Assembly: GCA_002340985.1 (NCBI GenBank) | Contig: DDNC01000007.1 | Span: 51,525 to 59,186 of the forward strand | Source: Firmicutes bacterium UBA2530 | GTDB lineage: Bacteria; Bacillota; Clostridia; Tissierellales; Sedimentibacteraceae | Direction of reading: 5' to 3' | DNA length: 7,662 bases | Shown here: positions 1 to 7,345 of the stretch, piece by piece | How positions within the stretch are numbered: position 1 is the first letter of the stretch | How the letters are laid out: every line of letters starts with the position of its first letter | The notes under the pieces: model-generated | What the model saw: only the letters and a program-made list of their open reading frames with translations | Told to the model about the DNA's origin: nothing | The model's database searches: none | Translations under genes and position numbers: made by a program

Positions 1-3000
1 ATGGAAGCCCTGCCGTCAGAGCCGGTTGTAATTGTTTTAAAGACATTGGCATCCTTGAAGTCATCTCTGAATTCGCCGTCCTCTCCTCCGCCGCCGCCCT
101 TTTCCGCAAAGGAATTTTTTTCGCTGAGGTCAATGTTTGACAGGTAGCTTTTTATCATTCCGCCGTTCCACGAATATCCGTACAACCCTCTCAGAGTATC
201 CACTTCTTCACTGTATACAGCGGCAAAGTATGCCTCGTCAACCACGCTTATGTTCACATCCGCAACCTGCGGCCTGCCGTATTCATCCGACACCCTTACC
301 TTGACCTCAACCTCTTCTCCCGGCCTGTATTCCTTCCTGTCTGTCGTAAGCTCTATGTTTAGCTTTCTCTCCGACCTGTCATAAATCAAGCTTTCATTAG
401 GCAATGCTAAGTAAAGATACCCGTTTTTAATATACACTGCATATAATTGTGTGTTTGGAATATAATTCTCGCTGAAGACTGTCTGCACTCTTGTTGTATC
501 ATACACATCATAATCCGCAATACCGTTTCTCATATATATTATAAGCAGGCTGTCATTTTCCAGTTCCTCAATATCCTCTCCCATATACTTCAGCTGCAGA
601 TTCACAGGGGCATTCAACCTGTAGGTTTTCCCCGAATCAACCTTCTCCAGCGTATAATAGCCGTCGTAGTATGAGTACCTTCTGCTGAATGCACTCAGTG
701 TTTCTTTGATACCTCCGTTGCCGTCCTCGTTGAATGCAATTATTTCATAGTTTCTGTCCTCTCTGAAATCCGGTATTTCTATGAATGAAATGCCTCCCTC
801 GGTGGATACATTCTGGTCGTATACCGTATTTTCAATCCTTTTGTAGTCATATTTTACGACATTTACCTTGTTGATAAAGTCGTATTCCTCTCCTACAACA
901 ACCTTTTCGTTGTATCTTTCAATTATCCGTACATTTATGGTATCATCCACAGGCTTTCCTCTCAGCTGCTTGTAGTCATACCCATTATCGGGGTCGTAGT
1001 TTTCAAGGCTCAGCTCATGAAGCAATATGCTTATTGATTTTAGGTTCTCTTCATTCTGCTCCATTTCAAGCATCCTGTGCTTTGGAAATATTTTTATTGT
1101 ATTTCTGGTGTACACATGTGCATCCTCAGCCTTGTCATTGAAGGCATCGGCATATACCTCAACAGGTCTCCAGTCGTCACTGACCACATTTGTGTCAAAG
1201 CTGAAAGAATAATTTCCATTTTCGTCTGTTCTGACGCTGGTATCCAGAGGATTGTATCTCAACACATTGTTATATGCGTTTGTTTTAATGCGAAGATCAA
1301 GTCCCGGCATGGGAGAGCCGTCAAAAAAGCTCGAATTTATTTTATAATTTACCTCTTCACCGCTGTATGCAAATTTCTTATCCATACTTCCCTTAAGTGT
1401 GAAAAGGGGCTTCGTATATTCTCTTATGGAAACACCCGTTACCGAAATGAGAGTTTCATTGTCATAAACTCTTATTCCAAGCCACTCAGCCGTGATATTG
1501 CTTATTTCAAAGCTTGCCTGGTATGTTCCTATATCAGTAAGCTTCACAGTCTTTGTTTCAAGAACCAAATCACCATCGTACAGCTCAAGCCTTGCCTCTC
1601 CCACGGATTTTTTATCCCTGTGCTTCGCAAATCCCCACACGTTGATTGTGTCTGTAGGCAGGTATACGGGACGGTCAGTGTCTATGTACCTGTAGTAATC
1701 ATAGGAGCCGTAATTGTATCTGTAATAATAGTCGTTTATAAAAAAGCTTTCGCCGTATATGAAGTCATTGTAGCCCTTTGCTCTCACTGTAAGCTTTATA
1801 GCCTTTTCATCTGAAGGAATTTCATCCAGCACAAGAACTCCTTTTTCATTGGTGTAGCCTGCCATTCTGCCGTTCAGTATTACCTGCGCATCCTCTATTC
1901 CTCCGCCGGTTAATCCTTCGCCTGCAAATACAAGCATGCCGTTTTCAAATATGCCGTAGTAAACCAATATGTCGTTTATCTGGAGGAAAAGATACTGCTT
2001 TTGGGCCAGCCCATCCCCGTCGAATTCAAGAAGGTAGTATCCCTTTTTAAGCTCCTCCGGCAGTTCAAATAATGCGTTAAGATAGGTTGGCGTCTCCTGC
2101 ATGTGGGGTCTCTGGCTCAGGGAGCTCATGAGAGCAAGCCTGTCATTGTCGCCGGTTTCGGGAAATTTTCCCGTTTCAGCATAAAAAGACACATCATCTG
2201 TAAATTTCCCCACATCATCATACTGATAAATGTTGATGTTGTATTCCTGTTCCTTGCCAACATAGGCATCTATTATTTTAACGTTGCTTTCATGTATGTT
2301 TATTACAGCTCTGTTGAAGTAAATTTCAGCGCTTCTTTCGCTCTGTGTTTTAAATGTGAACTTATAGTCCTCCTGAAGCTTCTCCTCACCGCCTGCGGGA
2401 CCGTAGCCCTTTTTAACTGTGACAGTGTAAATAGTGTTCATGTCCAATTGTGACGGAACAAATATTGCCGCGTTGTCCTTATATATAAACTTACCGTCAA
2501 CCTTAGGCATTATTTCAAAATAGTCATCGATACCCGCAAGATTTCCCTGGGTGAAATATATTTCAATTCCGGAATTTACAGGAACATATTCGCCTGCGTC
2601 CGCAGGAAGGGTGCTCTCAACTCCAAACTGTTTCCTTGTCTGAAATGCCCACGAATATTCGTAGGACTCATCCTTCAGCGTAAACTGATAGATTTCATCG
2701 TATTTAAAATCAGACAGAGGAATAACATTGTACTCTGTGGATGACAGCTCTTCAATTTTAAACCCGCTCTCGGGAGCAATCTTAAGGTTTTTTTCCACAT
2801 ATGATTTGTTTATGCCATCCTTGGACGTAAGCTTGAAGGATGAAGAACTGCCGATGCCGTACTTGTCATACTCAACAGCCGCAAGTTCAAACCTGTCCTC
2901 GGAAGGCATGGTATCCGGGAGCTCTGGAGGTTTTTCATTTACAACCTCCCTGCCTCGCGAGCACGCGGTAAATACAAGACAAATGCATAAAATGCATGAT

Positions 3001-3017
3001 AAAATACGTTTGTACAT
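1..3017 (-). CDS. Alpha-2-macroglobulin-like surface lipoprotein, N-terminal ~1005 residues (3' end outside window)
   Basis: The reading frame is open from the ATG at 3017 to the window edge, where it is cut mid-codon. The start is preceded by GGAGGT (3022-3027) with a 4-base spacer. The N-terminus (MYKRILSCILCICLVFTACS) is a lipoprotein signal with probable lipidated Cys19, so the protein should be anchored outside the membrane. Going along the protein I see two Ig-like (Big_5-type) segments at about 40-125 and 134-228, beta-rich macroglobulin-like segments, an MG2 domain starting at the motif TDRPVYLPTD (447-456), and a bait-region-type domain from about 885 (TDRKEYRPGEEVEV, then VDEAYFA). 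A Gly5 run (974-978) followed by acidic residues and F-x-D-A-N-V-F precedes ITTGSDGRAS, the usual entry to the A2M domain. Bacterial relatives are thought to trap attacking proteases. The thioester region, if present, lies beyond the window, so its status is unknown. The family call is firm; the trapping role is inferred. Confidence 0.9.
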   Translation of the reverse strand, partial: MYKRILSCILCICLVFTACSRGREVVNEKPPELPDTMPSEDRFELAAVEYDKYGIGSSSSFKLTSKDGINKSYVEKNLKIAPESGFKIEELSSTEYNVIPLSDFKYDEIYQFTLKDESYEYSWAFQTRKQFGVESTLPADAGEYVPVNSGIEIYFTQGNLAGIDDYFEIMPKVDGKFIYKDNAAIFVPSQLDMNTIYTVTVKKGYGPAGGEEKLQEDYKFTFKTQSERSAEIYFNRAVINIHESNVKIIDAYVGKEQEYNINIYQYDDVGKFTDDVSFYAETGKFPETGDNDRLALMSSLSQRPHMQETPTYLNALFELPEELKKGYYLLEFDGDGLAQKQYLFLQINDILVYYGIFENGMLVFAGEGLTGGGIEDAQVILNGRMAGYTNEKGVLVLDEIPSDEKAIKLTVRAKGYNDFIYGESFFINDYYYRYNYGSYDYYRYIDTDRPVYLPTDTINVWGFAKHRDKKSVGEARLELYDGDLVLETKTVKLTDIGTYQASFEISNITAEWLGIRVYDNETLISVTGVSIREYTKPLFTLKGSMDKKFAYSGEEVNYKINSSFFDGSPMPGLDLRIKTNAYNNVLRYNPLDTSVRTDENGNYSFSFDTNVVSDDWRPVEVYADAFNDKAEDAHVYTRNTIKIFPKHRMLEMEQNEENLKSISILLHELSLENYDPDNGYDYKQLRGKPVDDTINVRIIERYNEKVVVGEEYDFINKVNVVKYDYKRIENTVYDQNVSTEGGISFIEIPDFREDRNYEIIAFNEDGNGGIKETLSAFSRRYSYYDGYYTLEKVDSGKTYRLNAPVNLQLKYMGEDIEELENDSLLIIYMRNGIADYDVYDTTRVQTVFSENYIPNTQLYAVYIKNGYLYLALPNESLIYDRSERKLNIELTTDRKEYRPGEEVEVKVRVSDEYGRPQVADVNISVVDEAYFAAVYSEEVDTLRGLYGYSWNGGMIKSYLSNIDLSEKNSFAEKGGGGGEDGEFRDDFKDANVFKTITTGSDGRAS

Positions 3018-3054
3018 AGATACCTCCATATTTGAAATAAATACTGCTGCTTAT

Positions 3055-3083
3055 ATTATATATCTTTTACCTGTAAATTTCCA
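3055..3083 (-). promoter_or_regulatory. Candidate sigma-A-type promoter for the macroglobulin-like lipoprotein
   Basis: On the minus strand, TGGAAA (3078-3083, 4 of 6 matches to TTGACA) is followed after 17 bases by a perfect TATAAT (3055-3060). The -10 ends 37 bases before the ATG at 3017, giving a short leader that contains the GGAGGT ribosome binding site. Spacing and position are right, but the region is AT-rich and no start site has been measured. Confidence 0.6.
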
Positions 3084-3114
3084 TTTATTTTTGTTACACA
3101 CCCTTATTGGATTT

Positions 3115-3150
3115 TTGACATAAACATTTATGTACCGACAGCATAAAATA
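3115..3150 (+). promoter_or_regulatory. Ambiguous promoter region for the cupin gene
   Basis: A perfect TTGACA lies at 3115-3120, but no good -10 lies 16-18 bases downstream. The nearest candidate, CATAAA at 3142-3147, is 21 bases away. The stretch CATAAAATA (3142-3150) instead fits the CATANNNTA -10 pattern known for mother-cell sporulation sigma factors. Either reading is weak. The gene's ribosome binding site, AAGGAAGG (3165-3172), sits 7 bases before its ATG. Confidence 0.3.
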
Positions 3151-3179
3151 ATATAGATTTATGAAAGGAAGGAAAATTC

Positions 3180-3719
3180 ATGTACAACTATAATAACTAT
3201 CCGTGCAACAACTACAGAAATGTGCCGTGGTACAGCCCGGAAATGTATCCATATTTTTATGCTCTGGGCCGTCCGGATTATATGTGGGGGTATCCTGTGC
3301 AAAACACAGATTATTCTGGAATGGAAATTAAGGATTACGGACCTAATCCCTTTGCCATAAATATAGACGATGCTTCAAAGCAAAACAATAACTTCCGTAC
3401 CACACTTTGGACCGGCGACCACATGCAGCTTACACTGATGAGCCTTGCTCCCGGCGAAGATATAGGGCTGGAAATACACCCCGACGTTGACCAGTTCTTA
3501 CGTATTGAGGAAGGTCAGGGCATGGTGAGAATGGGAAGTGACAAAAACGCGGATGAATATGTAATAAACGTGGACGATAACTATGCATTCATTGTTCCGG
3601 CTAATACGTGGCATAATGTAATCAATACAGGAAAGACACCGATGAAGCTGTATTCCATATACGCTCCGCCTCATCATCCTCACGGTACAGTTCACAAGAC
3701 AAAGGCAGACAGTCACTAA
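3180..3719 (+). CDS. Single-domain cupin protein with Tyr/Asn-rich N-terminus
   Basis: This is a 179-residue protein with one small beta-barrel cupin domain. Cupin motif 1 is GLEIHPDVDQFLRIEEGQG (96-114), with His100, Gln105 and Glu110/Glu111 as possible metal ligands. Motif 2 is P-A-N-T-W-H-N-V-I-N (140-149) with His145. Motif 1 has a single His (IHPDVDQ) instead of the classic HxH, as in cupins annotated as mannose-6-phosphate-isomerase-like. The first ~45 residues carry 11 tyrosines and many Asn/Pro. The C-terminus (HHPHGTVHKTKADS) has five His in its last 15 residues. There is no signal peptide or membrane segment, so a cytoplasmic location (or a spore location) is expected. AAGGAAGG 7 bases upstream supports the start. 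A strong terminator follows directly, so it is monocistronic. The substrate is unknown; an isomerase role is not supported by the sequence. Confidence 0.88.
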   Translation: MYNYNNYPCNNYRNVPWYSPEMYPYFYALGRPDYMWGYPVQNTDYSGMEIKDYGPNPFAINIDDASKQNNNFRTTLWTGDHMQLTLMSLAPGEDIGLEIHPDVDQFLRIEEGQGMVRMGSDKNADEYVINVDDNYAFIVPANTWHNVINTGKTPMKLYSIYAPPHHPHGTVHKTKADSH

Positions 3720-3762
3720 AAAATCGGCTGCCGCATTTACCAATGCGGCAGCCATCTTTTTT
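3718..3762. terminator. Bidirectional intrinsic terminator between cupin and YitT-family genes
   Basis: A perfect 12-bp stem, GGCTGCCGCATT (3726-3737) paired with AATGCGGCAGCC (3742-3753), closes a 4-base loop. Six T (3757-3762) follow on the plus strand after ATC, and six A (3718-3723) precede the stem, giving a T-run on the minus strand. It can therefore end both the plus-strand cupin transcript, whose stop codon overlaps the A-run, and the minus-strand YitT-family transcript ending at 3782. Confidence 0.93.
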
Positions 3763-3781
3763 CTCATGCTTTTTATCCTGA

Positions 3782-4660
3782 TTAATCTTCTGTATTTATA
3801 TCGATAAATCTGTTTCCTTTTCCCCATACGGATATCATGGGCAGCACCTTTACAAATGCTGCAGGGTCGATTCCTTTTATATATTTTTGAATCATTATGG
3901 ACTGACTTGGAGAGCATACGGATTCTATCTGTATTTTTTCCTCATTTGTATATCCTCCTCTTGTTTTATAGATTGTCACTCCTCTTCCCAACTGAAGCAT
4001 TATATAATTGCTGATTTCTTCATACCTGCAGCTGATGATTTCCAGCTTGTACAATTTTGTTCCTATGCCGAACATGGCATAATCGCATGCCTTGGTTATT
4101 ATCATCTGCCCTATTACGGAATACAGCGCTATGTTCATTCCAAATGCAAAGGCTGCTATGGTCAGAACAATTCCGTCTATTGCCATCATGAGATAGCTTA
4201 CATTTACTGCAGGAAAGAGTTTTTTATTAAGTATTCTGGCAATCGTGTCCGTCCCTCCGAAGGAAAATCCCTTCCTGAGAATCATGCCCACACCTGCGCC
4301 GTAGAAAATTGAGAAATAAACCATGGCAAGAAAGATATCATTTTCCACAAACTGAAATTCGAAATTCTGCATTACAAGCAAAACCGTAGGATACAAAATC
4401 GAAAGGAAAATAATTTTCATTACCTCCTTTTTCCCCATAATCAGGTATGTTACAATCAATATTATGAGAGTTGCGAAGTAATAAATATATGAATAGTTAA
4501 TATTTGTGTATTTTTCAATTATAATTGATAATCCCGTTATACCGCTGGTTATGAGTCCGTTTGGCTTTAAAATGTAGTTCACCGAAAACGCGGTGATAAC
4601 ACATCCTACAGTAAGATACACAATATTACTGATGAAATTTTTAAAATTTATTTTCTCCAT
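3782..4660 (-). CDS. YitT-family membrane protein with C-terminal DUF2179 domain
   Basis: This 292-residue protein has the usual length and layout of the YitT family. The N-terminal part is a membrane domain with roughly six hydrophobic segments (about 11-30, 55-75, 82-98, 108-127, 155-175, 178-196). It carries the family signatures LKPNGLITSGITGLS (31-45) and GFSFGGTDTIARIL (131-144). The C-terminal ~80 residues form the soluble DUF2179 domain, with GRGVTIYKTRGGYTNEEK (225-242) and the conserved IDPAAFVKV (264-272). The start is supported by AGGAG (4665-4669) 4 bases upstream. It appears monocistronic, with its own promoter and a terminator shared with the convergent cupin gene. YitT-family proteins are widespread in Firmicutes, and some are proposed transporters. 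The substrate is not known and cannot be read from the sequence. Family assignment is confident, function is not. Confidence 0.93.
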   Translation of the reverse strand: MEKINFKNFISNIVYLTVGCVITAFSVNYILKPNGLITSGITGLSIIIEKYTNINYSYIYYFATLIILIVTYLIMGKKEVMKIIFLSILYPTVLLVMQNFEFQFVENDIFLAMVYFSIFYGAGVGMILRKGFSFGGTDTIARILNKKLFPAVNVSYLMMAIDGIVLTIAAFAFGMNIALYSVIGQMIITKACDYAMFGIGTKLYKLEIISCRYEEISNYIMLQLGRGVTIYKTRGGYTNEEKIQIESVCSPSQSIMIQKYIKGIDPAAFVKVLPMISVWGKGNRFIDINTED

Positions 4661-4715
4661 ACATCTCCTATGTCCTTTACAGGGACTGCGATTTATTTTA
4701 TTATATGTGTTAATT

Positions 4716-4744
4716 ATTATACAATATTATTGTCTGTGTAACAA
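4716..4744 (-). promoter_or_regulatory. Candidate sigma-A-type promoter for the YitT-family gene
   Basis: On the minus strand, TTGTTA (4739-4744, 4 of 6 matches) is followed after exactly 17 bases by a perfect TATAAT (4716-4721). The -10 lies 55 bases before the ATG at 4660. A second TATAAT (4700-4705) has no acceptable -35. The element overlaps the candidate promoter for the divergent gene. Confidence 0.55.
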
Positions 4745-4758
4745 CTCAATTTTATATT
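4730..4758 (+). promoter_or_regulatory. Candidate promoter for the DUF3298-like gene
   Basis: TTGTCT (4730-4735, 4 of 6 matches) is followed after 17 bases by TATATT (4753-4758, 5 of 6). A start here would give a leader of nearly 100 bases before the ATG at 4861. Nothing closer to the gene has both hexamers with proper spacing. The region is AT-rich, so a chance match is quite possible. Confidence 0.35.
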
Positions 4759-4847
4759 TTCGGTCAAAACTGGCCTCCTCACATGAATATGGAAGAAAAA
4801 ACCCATTTATTCTTAAACTCTTGGGCATATTAAGCATATTATATTGC

Positions 4848-4854
4848 AGGAGGG
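4848..4854 (+). promoter_or_regulatory. Ribosome binding site fixing the start of the DUF3298-like gene
   Basis: AGGAGGG ends 6 bases before the ATG at 4861, a near-ideal Shine-Dalgarno. An in-frame ATG further upstream (4783) is excluded because a TAA at 4831-4833 interrupts that frame. The protein therefore starts at 4861 and has no hidden N-terminal signal peptide. Confidence 0.85.
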
Positions 4855-4860
4855 ATGTAA

Positions 4861-5556
4861 ATGAACAGAAATATTTGCAGGGCAGACATAAAAACGGAGG
4901 ATTTCAGGCGCCTTTTTAAATTTAACAATATTGAAATTATGAAGCTTAACATTAAATATCCGATACTGCGTCTGAACTATAACCCCAATTCGGAATGGTT
5001 AATTAACAGTGAAATTGCTTCCAGCATAGATGAATATATAAAGCGTGTCAATGAGCTGTATGACCAGGCAGCCAACCAATACAGGGAGACCTTGATTACA
5101 GATTATCCTTTTCACCCATATGAGGCGTACATGGCTTTCAGTGTGCCTTACAACCAAAACTGCCTTTTGAGTGTATATGATGATGAATATGAATTTACCG
5201 GCGGAGCCCACGGAAATACAACAAGAAGCTCAGCCACATGGGAGCTCTTCAGGGGCACGCGCCTGCCTCTCTACAGTTTTTTCAAGCCCGGTACGGATTA
5301 CAAGAAGCTGCTTACTGATGAAATAATTGCCCAGGCTGAAAAAAATCTTGCCGAAAACCCCGGCATTTACTTTGATAATTATAAGGACCTAATAGTGAGT
5401 GCCTTCAATCCGGACAGCTACTATCTCACTCCAAACGGTCTTGTGATTTACTATCAGCAATATGACATTGCGCCATACTCCACCGGAATTGTAGAGTTCA
5501 CGATTCCATATGATAAAATCGGATGGTCTCCCGAATCATGGAGACAGATTATGTAG
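4861..5556 (+). CDS. DUF4163/DUF3298-like protein, apparently without a signal peptide
   Basis: This 231-residue protein resembles the C-terminal module of the PdaC and RsiV families. An N-terminal DUF4163-like part (about 31-110) starts at YPILRLNYN and contains a predicted helix (51-76). It is followed by a DUF3298-like part with the hallmark EFTGGAHGNT (111-120), the segment LPLYSFFKPGTDYKKLL (135-151), and the closing YLTPNGLVIYYQQYDIAPYS (188-207), then a beta strand VEFTIPYD. Known relatives usually sit outside the membrane behind a signal peptide or transmembrane anchor; RsiV uses this fold to sense lysozyme. Here the N-terminus (MNRNICRADIKTEDFRRLFK) is polar and no hydrophobic segment is present, so the protein looks cytoplasmic. 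No catalytic domain is fused to it and no sigma factor gene adjoins it. Its role is unknown. Family assignment rests on motif recognition. Confidence 0.85.
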   Translation: MNRNICRADIKTEDFRRLFKFNNIEIMKLNIKYPILRLNYNPNSEWLINSEIASSIDEYIKRVNELYDQAANQYRETLITDYPFHPYEAYMAFSVPYNQNCLLSVYDDEYEFTGGAHGNTTRSSATWELFRGTRLPLYSFFKPGTDYKKLLTDEIIAQAEKNLAENPGIYFDNYKDLIVSAFNPDSYYLTPNGLVIYYQQYDIAPYSTGIVEFTIPYDKIGWSPESWRQIM

Positions 5557-5561
5557 CCGGT

Positions 5562-5609
5562 TGTACAGAACTAAAGCCCATGATTATTCATAGGCTTTAA
5601 TTCTGTATA
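5562..5609. repeat. Long imperfect inverted repeat between convergent genes (possible terminator)
   Basis: ACAGAACTAAAGCC (5565-5578) pairs with GGCTTTAATTCTGT (5593-5606) with one C/A mismatch. The pairing continues inward after one more mismatch as ATGA/TCAT around a TTAT loop, and outward by up to three more pairs including a G-U. The result is a stem of about 22 positions. It starts 5 bases after the stop at 5556 and ends 26 bases before the stop of the opposing cyclase gene. There is no T-run on either strand, so a classic intrinsic terminator is uncertain. It may instead stabilise or end both convergent transcripts. Confidence 0.6.
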
Positions 5610-5635
5610 TACTCATATCTTTATATCAGTTAAAA

Positions 5636-7345
5636 CTATTCTGTATCATATACATAAAATTGGTCTCTTCCTTTTCTTTTAGCCGTATACATGTTGTCGT
5701 CCGCCTTTTTGAACAAATCTTCATATGACTTTTCTTCATTTACAATGGCGACGCCTATGCTTACCGAAACCAATTCCTTTTCCATTATCTTCTTCACGAG
5801 CCTGCTCAGCTGTTCGCATTTTGCATGTATAAATTCTGCAGAAGGGATATCCTTCATGTATATGCAGAATTCATCTCCGCCTATGCGCCCGATAATATCA
5901 GTACTTCTGAATGTAATCTTAAGGCTTCTGCCTAAATCTTCAAGAACCTGATTTCCTGTAAGGTGGCCCAGTGTGTCATTAATATTTTTGAAATTATCGC
6001 AATCCAGCAATATCAGCGCATCCATCTTGTGCTTATCCTTGCTGCGTATTCTGTCCACTATCAGCTCCCTGGTGGTTGTGGCATTGTACAGGCCCGTCAG
6101 ACCGTCAATCTGCGACTTCATAAGAAGCTCTTCCTTTTCAGCCACCTCTTTGCTGATATCTATGAGCTTGCCCATGATTGAGTCCACTCTGCCGTAGTCA
6201 TCACGCACAATTGAATTAACTGCCTTGAATATTCTTTCTTCTCCGTCGGCAAGTGGAAGCCGAATCATTGATATATATCCATCCGATATATCACCTGACA
6301 AAATGCTTTTCATAATGTCCGATACCTTATAAAATACCTCCTGCATTCCAAAGAGGCGGACACATTTGTCGGACAGTTCAAGCCGGTCATCCTTGGGCGA
6401 ATACTCATAAAGATATTCATTGGAAATCTGAGCAAGCCTCTCATGCCTCCTGTTTTGTATCCTCAGTTTTTTATTTATGCGTATATATGAGATAAAACTG
6501 TACAGCAGCACACTTAGGGCCAAAAGCGAAATGAAAATAATCTCTTTCCCATAAGCTCTCAAAATCATGGACGGAGTTATCTTTCTTTCAATATGCATGG
6601 TTTCGTTTAGAATTATATCCTGTATACGGCCTTCGTCAATAGAATCTATTGATTTGTTGACAATAGAAAATAGCAGTTCATTGCCGGCCTTAATCCCCAT
6701 GCAATATTCTCTGGACTCTTTTTGCCTCGGAATTGCCACAATATTGTTATAGCCGTTTTGAATTGTATAAAACGCTATTGAATATGAGTTGCCGTAACCA
6801 TAATCGGCACGCCCCAATTCTACTGCATTAATACTTTCTTCCCTTGTATTAAAATAAATTGTGTTTTCCTCTTTTATACCTTCAGGCAGAATACCTCCCT
6901 TTACGGCTGCATATAGTTTATCATCCAGTCTGGTTGAATCAAGCGAAGAATTTATATACAATATAGTTTCCGACTTCAGAAAAGGATGGGATAAAACCAT
7001 ATCTTCAGAAGTATAATTCAACGTCATACCAAAAAAAATATCAAAACCGCTTTCCAAGGCTTCCTCCATGGTATTGTATATTTCATAGTCTATCGTAAGT
7101 CCCGTCATATCTGATATTTCACTGAGCACCTCCTTAGAAATGCCGTTTATTTCTCCGTTTGAATCAATATATTGAATTGGAGCCGCCCCTCCGATAGTCA
7201 CAGCCTTCAGTACATCCTGTTCAGCTATATACAGCTTCTCCTCCGGTGTAAATGACACCGCTGCCTCCACAGGCAAATAAAACCCTACAATAAAAAACAC
7301 CCCGATTATAAATATTTTACTCAACATCTTTTTGCAATTATTCAT
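5636..7345 (-). CDS. Membrane diguanylate cyclase with extracellular SBP_bac_3-like sensor, PAS-like linker and GGDEF domain
   Basis: This 569-residue protein should make cyclic-di-GMP from two GTP at the inner face of the membrane, under control of an external ligand. Residues 8-29 are a signal peptide or first membrane segment with a plausible cleavage at VEA/A. Residues 31-250 resemble a family 3 extracellular solute-binding protein (APIQYIDSNGEINGISKEVL at 55-74). Residues 268-288 form a transmembrane helix. Residues 300-400 look PAS-like and end in a short coiled linker. The GGDEF domain begins at DGLTGLYN (414-421) and has LLDCDNFKNINDTLGH (446-461), an intact GGDEF (489-493) and an RSTD inhibitory site (480-483) five residues before it. 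An active, product-inhibited enzyme is therefore expected. There is no EAL domain. AGAGG (7351-7355) lies 5 bases before the ATG, and the gap to yaaA is only 25 bases, suggesting cotranscription. Confidence 0.93.
   Translation of the reverse strand: MNNCKKMLSKIFIIGVFFIVGFYLPVEAAVSFTPEEKLYIAEQDVLKAVTIGGAAPIQYIDSNGEINGISKEVLSEISDMTGLTIDYEIYNTMEEALESGFDIFFGMTLNYTSEDMVLSHPFLKSETILYINSSLDSTRLDDKLYAAVKGGILPEGIKEENTIYFNTREESINAVELGRADYGYGNSYSIAFYTIQNGYNNIVAIPRQKESREYCMGIKAGNELLFSIVNKSIDSIDEGRIQDIILNETMHIERKITPSMILRAYGKEIIFISLLALSVLLYSFISYIRINKKLRIQNRRHERLAQISNEYLYEYSPKDDRLELSDKCVRLFGMQEVFYKVSDIMKSILSGDISDGYISMIRLPLADGEERIFKAVNSIVRDDYGRVDSIMGKLIDISKEVAEKEELLMKSQIDGLTGLYNATTTRELIVDRIRSKDKHKMDALILLDCDNFKNINDTLGHLTGNQVLEDLGRSLKITFRSTDIIGRIGGDEFCIYMKDIPSAEFIHAKCEQLSRLVKKIMEKELVSVSIGVAIVNEEKSYEDLFKKADDNMYTAKRKGRDQFYVYDTE

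Noticed and set aside
1077..1814. A 245-codon open frame on the plus strand inside the macroglobulin-like gene
   Set aside because: It is antisense to a well-supported coding frame with recognisable domains, and its translation shows no family motif and no ribosome binding site.
2983..2997. ATGCAT-type repeat near the start of the lipoprotein gene
   Set aside because: It lies in the signal-peptide codons (Cys/Ile/Leu) and is explained by the coding sequence.
3498..3917. A 139-codon minus-strand open frame across the cupin 3' end and the YitT-family 3' end
   Set aside because: It runs through the bidirectional terminator and overlaps two convincing genes in other frames.
3887..4312. A 141-codon plus-strand open frame inside the YitT-family gene
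   Set aside because: It is the complement of a membrane-protein coding sequence and has no independent support.
4672..4685. Short GTCC/GGAC inverted repeat in the YitT-family leader
   Set aside because: The arms are only 4 perfect pairs with a 6-base loop region, too weak to call a riboswitch or operator.
4783..4833. A 16-codon frame upstream of the DUF3298-like gene, considered as a leader peptide
   Set aside because: It has no ribosome binding site, no regulatory codon run and no attenuator hairpin beside it.
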